Origin: Oligoflexia bacterium
GTDB lineage: Bacteria; Bdellovibrionota; Bacteriovoracia; Bacteriovoracales; Bacteriovoracaceae
DNA length: 33,248 nucleotides
Direction: 5' to 3'
Assembly: GCA_015232015.1 (NCBI GenBank)
Contig: JADGAM010000029.1
Location: 1-33,248, forward strand
Below are positions 15,427 to 23,041 of the stretch, piece after piece. The position numbers were made by a program, and so were the translations under genes. Below the pieces are notes generated by a model, which saw only the letters and a list, made by a program, of their open reading frames with translations, was not told the DNA's origin and searched no databases. Each line of letters begins with the position of its first letter. Position 1 is the first letter of the stretch.

Positions 15427-16875
15427 ATGAGCAAAAATAATAATGGGATGATAAATTTGAATTTATTTATAAATTCATTTTTATCATCACTTAGTAGTAT
15501 CAAATTTTTAAAAGTTGATACTTGGTTTTTTATCATAAGTGAAATTATCTTCATAAATATTTTTATTAACAAAAAAATTCATTTACTCTTTTGGAGTAAA
15601 TTATTTAAAAGTGAAAAATCAGTTAAGATGTTGCTGTTTTTAATCAGTCACAATCTATTAGTTCACAAAATACTAATCTTCTTAATGATAAATGCACTGA
15701 TTTTATTTTTTATGAGTATAAGCAAATATCTTTTATTAAAAAAGTATCAAAACAATTTAAATCTAATTAAATTAGAAAATGGAGAAAACCAACGTCCACT
15801 CGTTTGCAAAATTAAAAAAATTGATTCTTATAAAACCAAGTTATCGCTTGTAAGTGCAGGTATTGGAATTAATCACTACACAAGTAAGAAAAATGATTTG
15901 GAAGCGGCATTTGGTGAAAAAATTGAAAACATCATTAGTGGAAGTAATCCGAGAAATATTTCAATAACATTCACTAAAAATGTAATAGCAAGGTTAGTAA
16001 ATTTTGATGAATTTGATATTAATAAATTAAAAACGAATCATTTTTTACTTGGTAAATCAATAAATGGATTTGAAATGCAAAATATTAATGAGCTTCCACA
16101 TCTATTAATTGCAGGAACAACGGGCCAAGGGAAAAGTGTGTTCATGAAACAAGTTTTATTAACTTTAATGATAAGCTCGCCTCATTTACAAATATTTATT
16201 TTGGATATGAAAAAAGGTGTGGAGTCAAAAGATTTTCAAGATTTTCCAAATGTCACTGTTGCAAAAGATATTAGTGAAGCATTGCTGGTTTTAAATAAAG
16301 TAAAAAAGGAAATGAACAAACGATTTACTTATTTGGAAGAACATGGGCACAAGGAGATTGACTCTAAAAGAGACAAAATGGATAAACTTATTATCTCTAT
16401 TGATGAGGCATCTCTTCTTTATATGAAAAAAAATGGTGGTGATAATGAAGAAATTCAATTGGTAAATAAAGCAAGAAAAATTACTGATGAATTGGCCAAA
16501 CTATCACGTGCTGCAAACATCAATTTGATCATGGCCACACAAAAGGTAACTAAAGATACAATTGATACTCACATTCAAGAAAACATTAGTGGGAAGTTTT
16601 GTTTAAAGACAAACACTCTTCAAGGATCATTAACTGTTTTAGGTAATAAAATGTCTTATGTTCTTCCTGATATTCCTGGGCGTGGCATTTGGAGTTTGGG
16701 AAGCAATTTTACTGAAATACAGGCAACATACGTTACTTCAGATGATATTAACAAATATAAAGAAATAATAAAAAATAATTTCAAGAAAGGAGAAAGGAAA
16801 ATGTTACAGACAAAACTTGCAATTGAAAAACCTGAAGAGGTTAATATTGAAATTCAAAATGGAGATTTATGTTAA
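15427..16875 (+). CDS. FtsK/TcpA-type coupling ATPase
   Basis: A 482-residue protein from ATG 15427, six bases after AGGAA (another ATG at 15421 is too close to it). Two N-terminal membrane segments (about 35-55 and 73-103) precede a RecA-like motor. Walker A is G-T-T-G-Q-G-K236-S and Walker B is L-I-I-S-I-D326-E-A, followed by NLIMATQKVTKDTID, which is characteristic of FtsK/SpoIIIE-like DNA translocases. Such proteins (TcpA-like) act as the type IV coupling protein that delivers DNA to the channel. Classical VirD4/TraG members are larger and different in motif context. The stop overlaps the next start by seven bases, tying this ATPase to the replication-relaxation protein. Confidence 0.82.
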   Translation: MSKNNNGMINLNLFINSFLSSLSSIKFLKVDTWFFIISEIIFINIFINKKIHLLFWSKLFKSEKSVKMLLFLISHNLLVHKILIFLMINALILFFMSISKYLLLKKYQNNLNLIKLENGENQRPLVCKIKKIDSYKTKLSLVSAGIGINHYTSKKNDLEAAFGEKIENIISGSNPRNISITFTKNVIARLVNFDEFDINKLKTNHFLLGKSINGFEMQNINELPHLLIAGTTGQGKSVFMKQVLLTLMISSPHLQIFILDMKKGVESKDFQDFPNVTVAKDISEALLVLNKVKKEMNKRFTYLEEHGHKEIDSKRDKMDKLIISIDEASLLYMKKNGGDNEEIQLVNKARKITDELAKLSRAANINLIMATQKVTKDTIDTHIQENISGKFCLKTNTLQGSLTVLGNKMSYVLPDIPGRGIWSLGSNFTEIQATYVTSDDINKYKEIIKNNFKKGERKMLQTKLAIEKPEEVNIEIQNGDLC

Positions 16876-17627
16876 AATGCAGAAGAAAAATATGCATAAA
16901 CGACAAAGACTTAAAACTAATCGAGTATCTTTATCTTAACAAAATAGCAAAACCAAACCAAATAAATAGAGATGTACTAGGTGTAGTTTCTAAAACCAAT
17001 GTGAATAGGAGACTCAAACGCTTGTTTGATAATAGGTTAATTGAAAAACATTCTATAGTTGTGAACTCATTTCCTATATTGGCCTATTCACTTTCACAAC
17101 AAGGATTTAATAAATTCATTTTAAACAGTGGTAAAAATTCATTAGTCAAACAATACAAAAGTAATTCGATATTACATGATTTGAATTTAGTTGATATCCA
17201 AAATAGATTTTTATCTTTTAAGGGAGTTAAAAGTTATTATACTGAAAATTTGTTGCGCTCAAAATCAGATTTATCTAGGACGATTTACTCCGATATACTT
17301 GATGGGGTAAATTGCGATGCCGTTATCGAGATAATTACAACATTGGGATCGGAATTGGTACCAGTTGAATATGAGATAAATCTAAAATATGCCCAAAGAT
17401 ATAATAATTTATTTTTGGATTATTATCTAAATCAAAAGATAAAAGCAGTATTTTACATCATTCAAAATGAAGAAATTTTAAATAAAATTGAAAAAATTGC
17501 TAAAGAAAATGGAAAAAACTTTTCACCAAAATTGTATTTTACTACTTTTAAAAAATTTATGGATGCAAACCAAAATGTCATATTCTCCAATATCAATGAG
17601 AAACAAATAATCTTAAAAAAAATTTAA
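16869..17627 (+). CDS. Replication-relaxation family protein (Replic_Relax-like)
   Basis: A 252-residue protein. The N-terminal 90 residues look like a winged helix (DLKLIEYLYLNKIAKPNQI, then TNVNRRLKRLFDNRLIEK). The C-terminal part has H103-D104, D150 and the pair E167-Y-E169 followed by K173, a spacing reminiscent of a PD-(D/E)XK-like metal site. This arrangement matches the replication-relaxation family, found in conjugative plasmids and elements beside FtsK-like coupling ATPases, as here. Its exact biochemical role is not settled. As no classical relaxase is visible, it is the best candidate in the window for initiating DNA processing. GGAG lies before ATG 16869, and the start overlaps the coupling gene. 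Confidence 0.7.
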   Translation: MLKCRRKICINDKDLKLIEYLYLNKIAKPNQINRDVLGVVSKTNVNRRLKRLFDNRLIEKHSIVVNSFPILAYSLSQQGFNKFILNSGKNSLVKQYKSNSILHDLNLVDIQNRFLSFKGVKSYYTENLLRSKSDLSRTIYSDILDGVNCDAVIEIITTLGSELVPVEYEINLKYAQRYNNLFLDYYLNQKIKAVFYIIQNEEILNKIEKIAKENGKNFSPKLYFTTFKKFMDANQNVIFSNINEKQIILKKI

Positions 17628-17644
17628 TTGTATTGCTCACCGAT

Positions 17645-17674
17645 CTGTTGCTAAGGCCAGTTCAGCGACAACAG
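17645..17674 (+). other. Stem-loop in a 200-bp gap after the Replic_Relax gene, candidate oriT or terminator
   Basis: CTGTTG (17645-17650) pairs with CAACAG (17669-17674), and inner CT/AG pairs follow after a three-base bulge. A second small hairpin, GCACC-CCT-GGTGC, is at 17760-17772. The gap lies just after the putative DNA-processing gene, a common place for a transfer origin, but no nick-site motif is recognised. Confidence 0.25.
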
Positions 17675-17828
17675 GAAAGTAAAATAGGATTTTTAAACTT
17701 TATTAATCTTTAAGAGTATTTAAGCGGAAAAAAGAAATTCATAATTTTAACAACTAAATGCACCCCTGGTGCTTAAAACAAACTTTAAAACATATTTAAC
17801 TTTTAATACAATTTCAGGAGGAAAAACT

Positions 17829-18416
17829 ATGCATAATATCTATTATCGTATTCATGCAATTACACTCGTATTCTTGCTAATAATACCTTGCTTACTATTT
17901 AACAGTTGCTCAACTCTAAAACAAACAACCTCATTAGGAGCAATAATTGGAGGAATTACAGGCGCACTTATGGCCCCAGGATTTGTTAAGAAAGATAAAG
18001 AGAAGGCATTAATTATTGGATCACTTGCAGGATTATTAATTGGCGGTATCAGTGGAAAATTAATACATGATCAAGTTGAGACAAGAGAAAAGGAATTAAA
18101 AAAGAAAATATTATTTAATTTAGAGAATCAAGATGTTTTAACTCCGTTCAATAAATTTGATGGTCAAAAACAAGGTGTACCTCAAGTATTAACTCCCAAA
18201 GTGGAACGTGTTTGGGTGGAACCTAAAGTTGAAGGGTCTAAATTTATTCAAGGGCATTATGTTTACGTGATTGTTGATGAGGCCCACTGGAATACTAATA
18301 CTGCCATCGCTGCTGATAAAGCGAAGGAAAACACTGTTGATGCCAAAGAGAATAAAGAGAAGTCCAAAGGAAACAATAATAATAAAGAAACAATAGAAAA
18401 CGAAAATAAGGAGTAA
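17829..18416 (+). CDS. Glycine-zipper lipoprotein of the transfer module
   Basis: A 195-residue lipoprotein from ATG 17829, which follows a perfect AGGAGG; the frame is open 20 codons further upstream but without a ribosome site. The signal helix ends in lipobox LFNSC with lipidated C27. Residues about 36-75 are a Gly-rich double hydrophobic stretch (LGAIIGGITGALMAPG, then IIGSLAGLLIGGISG), the glycine-zipper pattern of membrane-inserting lipoproteins. A folded segment RVWVEPKVEGSKFIQGHYVYVI follows in the 120-145 region, and a Lys/Asn/Glu-rich tail closes the protein. Glycine-zipper lipoproteins accompany several transfer systems (TrbH-like) and may act in the outer membrane or in entry exclusion; the role here is inferred. 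Confidence 0.7.
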   Translation: MHNIYYRIHAITLVFLLIIPCLLFNSCSTLKQTTSLGAIIGGITGALMAPGFVKKDKEKALIIGSLAGLLIGGISGKLIHDQVETREKELKKKILFNLENQDVLTPFNKFDGQKQGVPQVLTPKVERVWVEPKVEGSKFIQGHYVYVIVDEAHWNTNTAIAADKAKENTVDAKENKEKSKGNNNNKETIENENKE

Positions 18417-18421
18417 ATAAT

Positions 18422-18760
18422 ATGTCAGAATCTAAAAAAGTGTATCATCTCATTCTAAAACCAGAGACAGGAGATAAGTTGCAACAAATGCTAGATGACT
18501 TAAAGAACGAATCAAAATTTTTAAAAATGAACATTACAAAACTTTGTGAATGGATAATAGATAATTATCAAAATAAATATTATCAAAAAGAAAAGCAACG
18601 AATAATTGAAGATCACTTCAATCAAAAAGAGTTTTTAAAAGATGCGCTAGGTGGGTTATCTGCCGATGAAGATGTATTTAAAAAGATACAGGATTTGATT
18701 AATAAAACGAAAAACACCAATGGGAACAGAGTAGAAAAAGTTAAAAATGACATCAGTTAA
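18422..18760 (+). CDS. Ribbon-helix-helix-like accessory protein
   Basis: A 112-residue charged protein five bases after the lipoprotein stop, with AAGGAG upstream of ATG 18422. The N-terminal 50 residues follow the ribbon-helix-helix plan: a strand (VYHLILKP), helix A (ETGDKLQQMLDDLKNE) and helix B (MNITKLCEWIIDNYQ). The rest is helical and Lys-rich. Proteins of this kind bind oriT or operators as relaxosome accessory factors or repressors. Position between lipoprotein and excisionase suggests control of transfer or excision. The family match is weak. Confidence 0.5.
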   Translation: MSESKKVYHLILKPETGDKLQQMLDDLKNESKFLKMNITKLCEWIIDNYQNKYYQKEKQRIIEDHFNQKEFLKDALGGLSADEDVFKKIQDLINKTKNTNGNRVEKVKNDIS

Positions 18761-18842
18761 AAACGCAATTTCTCCTCTGAAAAATGATATTTTTTTAGAT
18801 TTTTTCTTCGAAAATTTATAGTAAAATTTGGGAGAAAGTGAT

Positions 18843-19094
18843 ATGTTACATATTAATAAAAAACATCAGAATTATAGATCAAAATATGATTCTGATGAGT
18901 TCTTTAACAATCAAATATGGCGTGTTAATGATGTGGCAGATTATTTAAGATGTTCTGTAAAGCATATCTATAATCTGACATATAGACGAGAAATACCGTT
19001 TGTAAAAAAAGGAAAATTACTGTTTTTCATTCCAACAGAAATCCATAATTGGATTTTAGAAGGAGATTTAAATGAAAAACATTATTCCGCTTAA
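18843..19094 (+). CDS. Excisionase-like helix-turn-helix protein
   Basis: An 83-residue protein from ATG 18843, which has GGGAGAAAG upstream. Its centre is a MerR/excisionase-type winged helix (HTH_17): IWRVNDVADYLRCSVKHIYNLTYRREIPFVK, then a wing (GKLLFFIPTEIHNWI). Such proteins bind DNA beside attachment sites and turn the integrase toward excision, or act as its transcription regulator. The gene overlaps the integrase gene by 23 bases, an overlap that normally couples synthesis of the pair. Confidence 0.78.
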   Translation: MLHINKKHQNYRSKYDSDEFFNNQIWRVNDVADYLRCSVKHIYNLTYRREIPFVKKGKLLFFIPTEIHNWILEGDLNEKHYSA

Positions 19095-20346
19095 AGCTAG
19101 AAGATATGAGGCCTTAAAGAAATATGTTGGTATTCGAAAAGATCTTGTGTGTGAAAAGTATGAAGCATATAAAACTATTAATGGTAAGAGATATTCATCT
19201 CAATTTGCTTCGCTCTTAGAAGCGATTAAGTGGAGAAATGAATTTGTTCCTGATGAGAAAACCCATGGAGCTGCAATCGAAGCAAATAACCTTTTACCTT
19301 TAAAGACAGCAGTGGAAGCAAATATGGAAGCAAGTAGAGATGAGAAGTTCAATTTTCCAGATGAGTGGAATGGTAGAGATAGAAAAATTCTTTTTGCTGA
19401 AGTTTGGGATCGTTATCAAAAAATTCATTTCCCAACTTTGGCAACTTCAACAAAAGCAAAGCTGTTAGAGAGATCTCGTATTTTTGAACCTTTCAAAAAT
19501 AAAAAAATGGGATTTTTAAGTGCAGAGTACTTTGATAGCTTCATAGAGCAACAGAAGCGATTTGTGTTGGCCGGGAGTGATCTTAGGAGAAGTAGCTTCC
19601 GTGCTGAATTAAAGATATTAATTACAATCCTTAACTGGTATCGAGAAAATTATGATCGTTTCTTTTTTATGCCTATTCTAAAAAGACATTTTACAATGGG
19701 AATAATTAGAAAAATAGAAAAGGCAAAGAAGAAGATGTCACCAGAAAACTTAATTCGCTTCTTTAAAGCACTTCCACCTTTTTGGAGAGATGTGGCCGAA
19801 TTTCAATTTTATATTGCGGGAAGAATTGGCGAGGTATGTGGATTACAAAAAGGCAGTATTGATTTTGAAAGAAATACTGTCTTAATTGAAAATAGTGCAG
19901 TCTTTAATCACACAGGTAATAAGCATATAATCGAATTAAAGCTTCCTAAAAATGGCGAGGTAAGAATTTTAGAAATGACGGAAGGGATGAGGGAGATATT
20001 AGCGAGGAGAATTCAAAATTCGCCTAAAGATTGCTCCTTTGTGTTCAACCTTAGTGGAAAGTCTCTTACCTATAGACAGTGCCAATGCCACTACAATAAG
20101 GGATTAAGGAGAGTTGGGCTCTACAAACAAGGTTATAGATCAACTCATTTTATAAGGCATAGTACGGCCACAATAACTAGGGGCCTTTTTGATAACATCG
20201 ATTATGCAGCAGCAATCAGTGGTCATAAAGATCTAAAGGTTCTTCAGCAGTATGCGGCCTTAGATGTAAAGAAAGTTCAATCCGATGCCTCAAAGAAACT
20301 AGAAGAGTATATGTTTGGCCTGGAAAACAAAATTGCTAAGAAATAA
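19072..20346 (+). CDS. int: Tyrosine recombinase/integrase of the ICE
   Basis: A 424-residue tyrosine integrase. The N-terminal part (1-90) includes an AP2-like or arm-binding region (YEAYKTINGKRYSSQFASLLEAIKW). The core-binding domain covers about 105-205, and the catalytic domain about 222-400. Catalytic residues are visible: R251 (AGRIGEVCGL), H359-F-I-R362, H385 (SGHKDL) and the nucleophile Y394 (LQQYAAL). A Lys in the beta-hairpin near 290-293 completes the set. It joins and separates the element at its attachment site. ATG 19072 has GGAG upstream. It is the last gene of the element, reading toward the 3' end of ssrA 135 bases away, the usual place for an ssrA-specific integrase. Confidence 0.92.
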   Translation: MKNIIPLKARRYEALKKYVGIRKDLVCEKYEAYKTINGKRYSSQFASLLEAIKWRNEFVPDEKTHGAAIEANNLLPLKTAVEANMEASRDEKFNFPDEWNGRDRKILFAEVWDRYQKIHFPTLATSTKAKLLERSRIFEPFKNKKMGFLSAEYFDSFIEQQKRFVLAGSDLRRSSFRAELKILITILNWYRENYDRFFFMPILKRHFTMGIIRKIEKAKKKMSPENLIRFFKALPPFWRDVAEFQFYIAGRIGEVCGLQKGSIDFERNTVLIENSAVFNHTGNKHIIELKLPKNGEVRILEMTEGMREILARRIQNSPKDCSFVFNLSGKSLTYRQCQCHYNKGLRRVGLYKQGYRSTHFIRHSTATITRGLFDNIDYAAAISGHKDLKVLQQYAALDVKKVQSDASKKLEEYMFGLENKIAKK

Positions 20347-20410
20347 TTTCCGATTTTCCAATTTTACTTCCATCAAAAAAAATCACAAAAAAGATCATAG
20401 CATTTCGTCA

Positions 20411-20429
20411 AATGTGCAATGAATGTGCA
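20411..20429. repeat. Direct repeat of AATGTGCA, one helical turn apart
   Basis: AATGTGCA occurs at 20411-20418 and 20422-20429, an 11-base period, between the integrase stop and the ssrA end. Such phased short repeats often are arm or accessory protein sites of integrases. The role is inferred. Confidence 0.4.
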
Positions 20430-20481
20430 GTTGAATTTTCAGAGGAAAAAATTGAATGATTTTAATGATTAACGTATAGCA

Positions 20482-20520
20482 TGGTGGAGGTGGCGGGAAT
20501 CGAACCCGCGTCCAGAAATA
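20482..20520. other. Probable ICE attachment site at the 3' end of ssrA
   Basis: The last about 39 bases of the tmRNA gene (T-arm and CCA end) lie at the junction of integrase region and chromosome. Many tyrosine integrases recombine in this part of ssrA and restore its sequence, which leaves a direct repeat at the other end of the element. No second copy of the stretch is visible between 1 and 20400, so the left end must be outside the window or the identity is very short. Confidence 0.65.
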
Positions 20521-20881
20521 AATCTAATAAGCGGACTACGTGCGTATTTTAAGTAATGTCGCCCTTAAACTGGCCAGCTGATTTTATAAAATTAGCAAAA
20601 CCCCGGTGATTTCAAAATAACCATTGGTTACTTCACTCTGTTTTCCCGGCGATTCAGAGGAGAGATGATTGAAAAGTTCTCTCTAAACTTTTTTGTCAGC
20701 TTGTTGTTATCGGATGCTGACCCCTCAGCAAGCTATGAAGCAATTAAGCGGCCATAGCGTATGCATGTTCGACTTGTGTGTCGGCATTTAAATTTTAGTC
20801 TCCTTTTTACTAGGCCCGGTGGAGACTAACCTAGGCACGCCCACATATTTTCAATATCCCTGTCGAAACCAGTGCACCCCC
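20482..20881 (-). ncRNA. ssrA: Transfer-messenger RNA (tmRNA)
   Basis: The 5' end (minus strand, from 20881) is GGGGGTGCACTGGTTTCGAC and the 3' end is TTCGATTCCCGCCACCTCCACCA read down to 20482. The ends pair in a seven-pair acceptor stem with the G3-T wobble that marks it for alanine. The T-loop TTCGATTC is present. The tag frame runs 20785 to 20744: it resumes at a GCC codon and encodes ADTQVEHAYAMAA followed by TAA. tmRNA rescues stalled ribosomes together with SmpB and adds a proteolysis tag. The gene is intact although it is the integration site, so the element supplies or retains a functional 3' end. Length, about 400 bases, is usual. Confidence 0.96.
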
Positions 20882-21006
20882 ATTGTTAATTTAAGAGTAT
20901 ATTAACATATTTTTAAAAATAATGTGAGTAGATTTTTATTGAATTAAGGTGATTAAGATAATGCTGTTTGTTTGGTATTCTGGTTTGATTACTGAGATGA
21001 AGTATA

Positions 21007-21681
21007 TTATTTACTATTTTTATTAGGCATGATTTTTTTGATATATTTTTTGAATAGGTCAATAATTTGTTCACTTTTCTTTAATTTATTAACACTTGTT
21101 GTAGTAGATGTAGATTGATCTTTTGCTTTAGTGGCGGCGCTAGTGCTACCGGTGGCAGTGGCATCTTTTCTATTTTTGTCTCTCTTAAAATCATTAAAAT
21201 TTATTCCACAGTTTGGACAATTGCTAAATTTATTGGGGCCAAAATCTTTAAGATCTCCTCTGCTTTTGTCATTAATATTTTTTCTATTAAAAAAGAATTC
21301 TTTTAAAATAGTATTTACTAGGTAACTTGGTTCCATATAGCGATTATGGGCCTCACGCCGAATTCTTTCCATTATATCTTTATCAACTTCAACAAAATTT
21401 CCGGCCCATGCACCGATATGACCTGTAAGATTAGAATTGTTTTGTTGATTATGTTTAGGATTGTTGTCTGAATTAATGCCGCCCATACCACTCATGACTC
21501 CAATTTGATTAGAGTCATTATATTTTTTACCTGCATAATGAGGTCTTCTTTGGCCATCCCTATTATCCGGTCTTCTGTCTCTATTGTCTCTATTATCTCT
21601 ATCGCGATTCCAATTATTGTTTGATCTATTGTAGTTGCTGTTATTGTAAATTTTTTTCTTTTCTGGTTTATTGTCGTCCAT
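21007..21681 (-). CDS. Ribbon-helix-helix/zinc-knuckle protein with Arg/Asn-rich N-terminus
   Basis: A 224-residue protein. Residues about 10-50 are a disordered Asn/Arg/Asp-rich tract with repeated DNRD-type units, resembling RNA-binding low-complexity tails. Residues about 94-130 have the ribbon-helix-helix plan (strand NFVEV, helix DIMERIRREAHNRY, helix PSYLVNTILKEFF). A single C-P-N-C pair at about 155 could bind metal, perhaps by pairing between subunits. The C-terminal part is Ser/Thr/Ala-rich and ends in basic residues. Function unknown; DNA or RNA binding is likely. AGG lies nine bases before ATG. It is the first chromosomal gene beyond ssrA and is convergent with the element. Confidence 0.6.
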   Translation of the reverse strand: MDDNKPEKKKIYNNSNYNRSNNNWNRDRDNRDNRDRRPDNRDGQRRPHYAGKKYNDSNQIGVMSGMGGINSDNNPKHNQQNNSNLTGHIGAWAGNFVEVDKDIMERIRREAHNRYMEPSYLVNTILKEFFFNRKNINDKSRGDLKDFGPNKFSNCPNCGINFNDFKRDKNRKDATATGSTSAATKAKDQSTSTTTSVNKLKKSEQIIDLFKKYIKKIMPNKNSK

Positions 21682-22079
21682 TGTGTTTACCTGTTTAATT
21701 TATTATATGTAAAAATTTTGCGAGTTTAAATCACAAGTATAAAAAGTATTTGTCATATTCAATTTAGTATCGGCAATGTTCGAATTATTCTAGATATAAA
21801 TTTATGATGTTTTAATAAAAAATAATTTTTTAAATCATCTATTAATCAAATATATAACGTAAATACCTTAAAAGATCTCGCAAAAAGCAATAAAAATCAA
21901 GCTAATTTATTTTTATTTTATTTTTATTACAATCGGTCAAATAATTTTTATTTTCAATCATGATGTTTAACCAAGATATTTATTCTTGCTGGTTAGGTGT
22001 GTGATGAATATGATAACAAGGAATAACTACAATTATATAAATTATATGAATTATATGAATTATATGAATACACAATATG
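21682..22079. other. Intergenic region with a 9-bp repeat
   Basis: About 400 very AT-rich bases between two minus-strand genes. No gene is supported. It contains four tandem copies of AATTATATG (the first ends in A) at 22031-22066 and should hold the promoter of the ribbon-helix-helix gene. Confidence 0.45.
22031..22066. repeat. Four tandem copies of a 9-bp unit (AATTATATG)
   Basis: Units at 22031, 22040, 22049 and 22058; the last base of the first unit differs. It is a simple-sequence repeat near the 3' end of the following minus-strand gene. Confidence 0.8.
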
Positions 22080-22544
22080 TTATGAACATAGGTGTGTACG
22101 TAAAATTTGTTTTAACTCGTCTTCGGTAAGGGATTCTCTTTGTAGTTGAAAAATAAATTCTTCATCCATAAAAGCAATTAGTTTTTTTAAAATATCTTCT
22201 TTAGAAATATTCTTTCCAATATTTTTAGTATTAACATTTTTATAAACATTTTCGAATGAATGATAGACATCTGGAGTATTAGTAAGATTAAAACCTAAGA
22301 AATATTGTTTTTTAGTTGCTGATTTTTCTTTATCTTTTTCTATTTCTTTATCTTTGTCTTTTTTATTTTTTTGTTTTTGTTTTTTTTGGTCTTTATCGTC
22401 AGTTATGTCTTCTTCGCTTGCTTCAAGTGTTTCGCTTGCTTCGAGTGTTTCAAGTGCTTCAGGTGATAATTCATTTTGAGTTTGAATTTGAGTTTTTCCG
22501 TTTATAATTTCTAGATCAGTATTAAGAGTAGAATCCATATTCAT
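22080..22544 (-). CDS. Hypothetical low-complexity protein
   Basis: A 154-residue protein of unknown family. The N-terminal half is highly charged and repetitive: a duplicated ETLEAS unit (about 31-42) and a Lys/Asp/Gln tract (about 48-76). The C-terminal half is a small, probably helical domain (NISKEDILKKLIAFMDEEFIFQLQ..LTEDELKQILRTHLCS). There is no signal peptide or membrane helix. The start ATG follows GGAGAA. Upstream, on the minus strand, lies the 71-bp tandem duplication, which could change the promoter. Confidence 0.55.
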   Translation of the reverse strand: MNMDSTLNTDLEIINGKTQIQTQNELSPEALETLEASETLEASEEDITDDKDQKKQKQKNKKDKDKEIEKDKEKSATKKQYFLGFNLTNTPDVYHSFENVYKNVNTKNIGKNISKEDILKKLIAFMDEEFIFQLQRESLTEDELKQILRTHLCS

Positions 22545-22634
22545 AATTATTCTCCGTAGTTTCGTTGGACATTTTTTTAAAAAATAGATGTTATAATTAA
22601 TTCATAATTTATCTATTAATTTGTTAATAATTAT

Positions 22635-22776
22635 CTATAAATAATAAATAATATTAAAGATAGTAATATAAGCAAAATAATGTAAATAAAATAGTAGTGA
22701 TAATACTATAAATAATAAATAATATTAAAGATAGTAATATAAGCAAAATAATGTAAATAAAATAGTAGTGATAATA
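22635..22776. repeat. Exact 71-bp tandem duplication
   Basis: 22635-22705 and 22706-22776 are identical over the whole unit (beginning CTATAAATAATAAATAATAT). Total identity indicates a recent event or slippage. It lies upstream of the low-complexity minus-strand gene. Confidence 0.92.
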
Positions 22777-22811
22777 CTTTAGTTTTAAATATATGAAGGT
22801 CGCTGAAAACC

Positions 22812-22945
22812 GAAATTTGACGAATTCTGGATTAATTTCTTAAGAACATGTTGAGAAATAGTGCATCTACGTTGGCGCCATCGTCGTCGCTCCTCGACGT
22901 ACGAGTAGTCCCTCGAGGGAACGAATCCAAGATCTGACAAAATCC
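22812..22945. other. GC-rich segment flanked by imperfect inverted repeats, possible structured RNA
   Basis: Bases about 22861-22930 are much richer in G and C than the surroundings and contain the perfect palindrome TCCCTCGAGGGA (22909-22920). Flanks 22814-22834 and about 22923-22944 are complementary at most positions if G-T pairs are allowed. The whole could fold as one long hairpin with a branched GC-rich head. No open frame or tRNA is seen. A small RNA or the remnant of a mobile repeat is possible. Confidence 0.35.
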
Positions 22946-23041
22946 AAATTATTTATCGCAATTACTATTAGAGTTTTAGCGTTTTATTTAGCGCTGGATA
23001 AATTAATTCTCTTTCTTTTATTTGGTCTTTTATTCGGCCTT

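Larger units (their letters stand above)
22545..23041. other. Gene-free region with tandem duplication and GC-rich segment
   Basis: About 500 bases between the low-complexity gene and the end of the pump operon. It holds a 71-bp exact tandem duplication (22635-22776) and a GC-rich segment of about 70 bases within imperfect inverted repeats (22812-22945). No protein-coding frame is supported. Confidence 0.5.

Noticed and set aside
22004-22129. Plus-strand small frame with repeated NYM residues
   Set aside because: The repeat is the translation of the 9-bp microsatellite, the ribosome site is poor, and its end lies antisense to the 22080 gene.
22635-22776. Two-copy repeat as a CRISPR array
   Set aside because: The copies are directly adjacent without spacers, and no cas genes are near.
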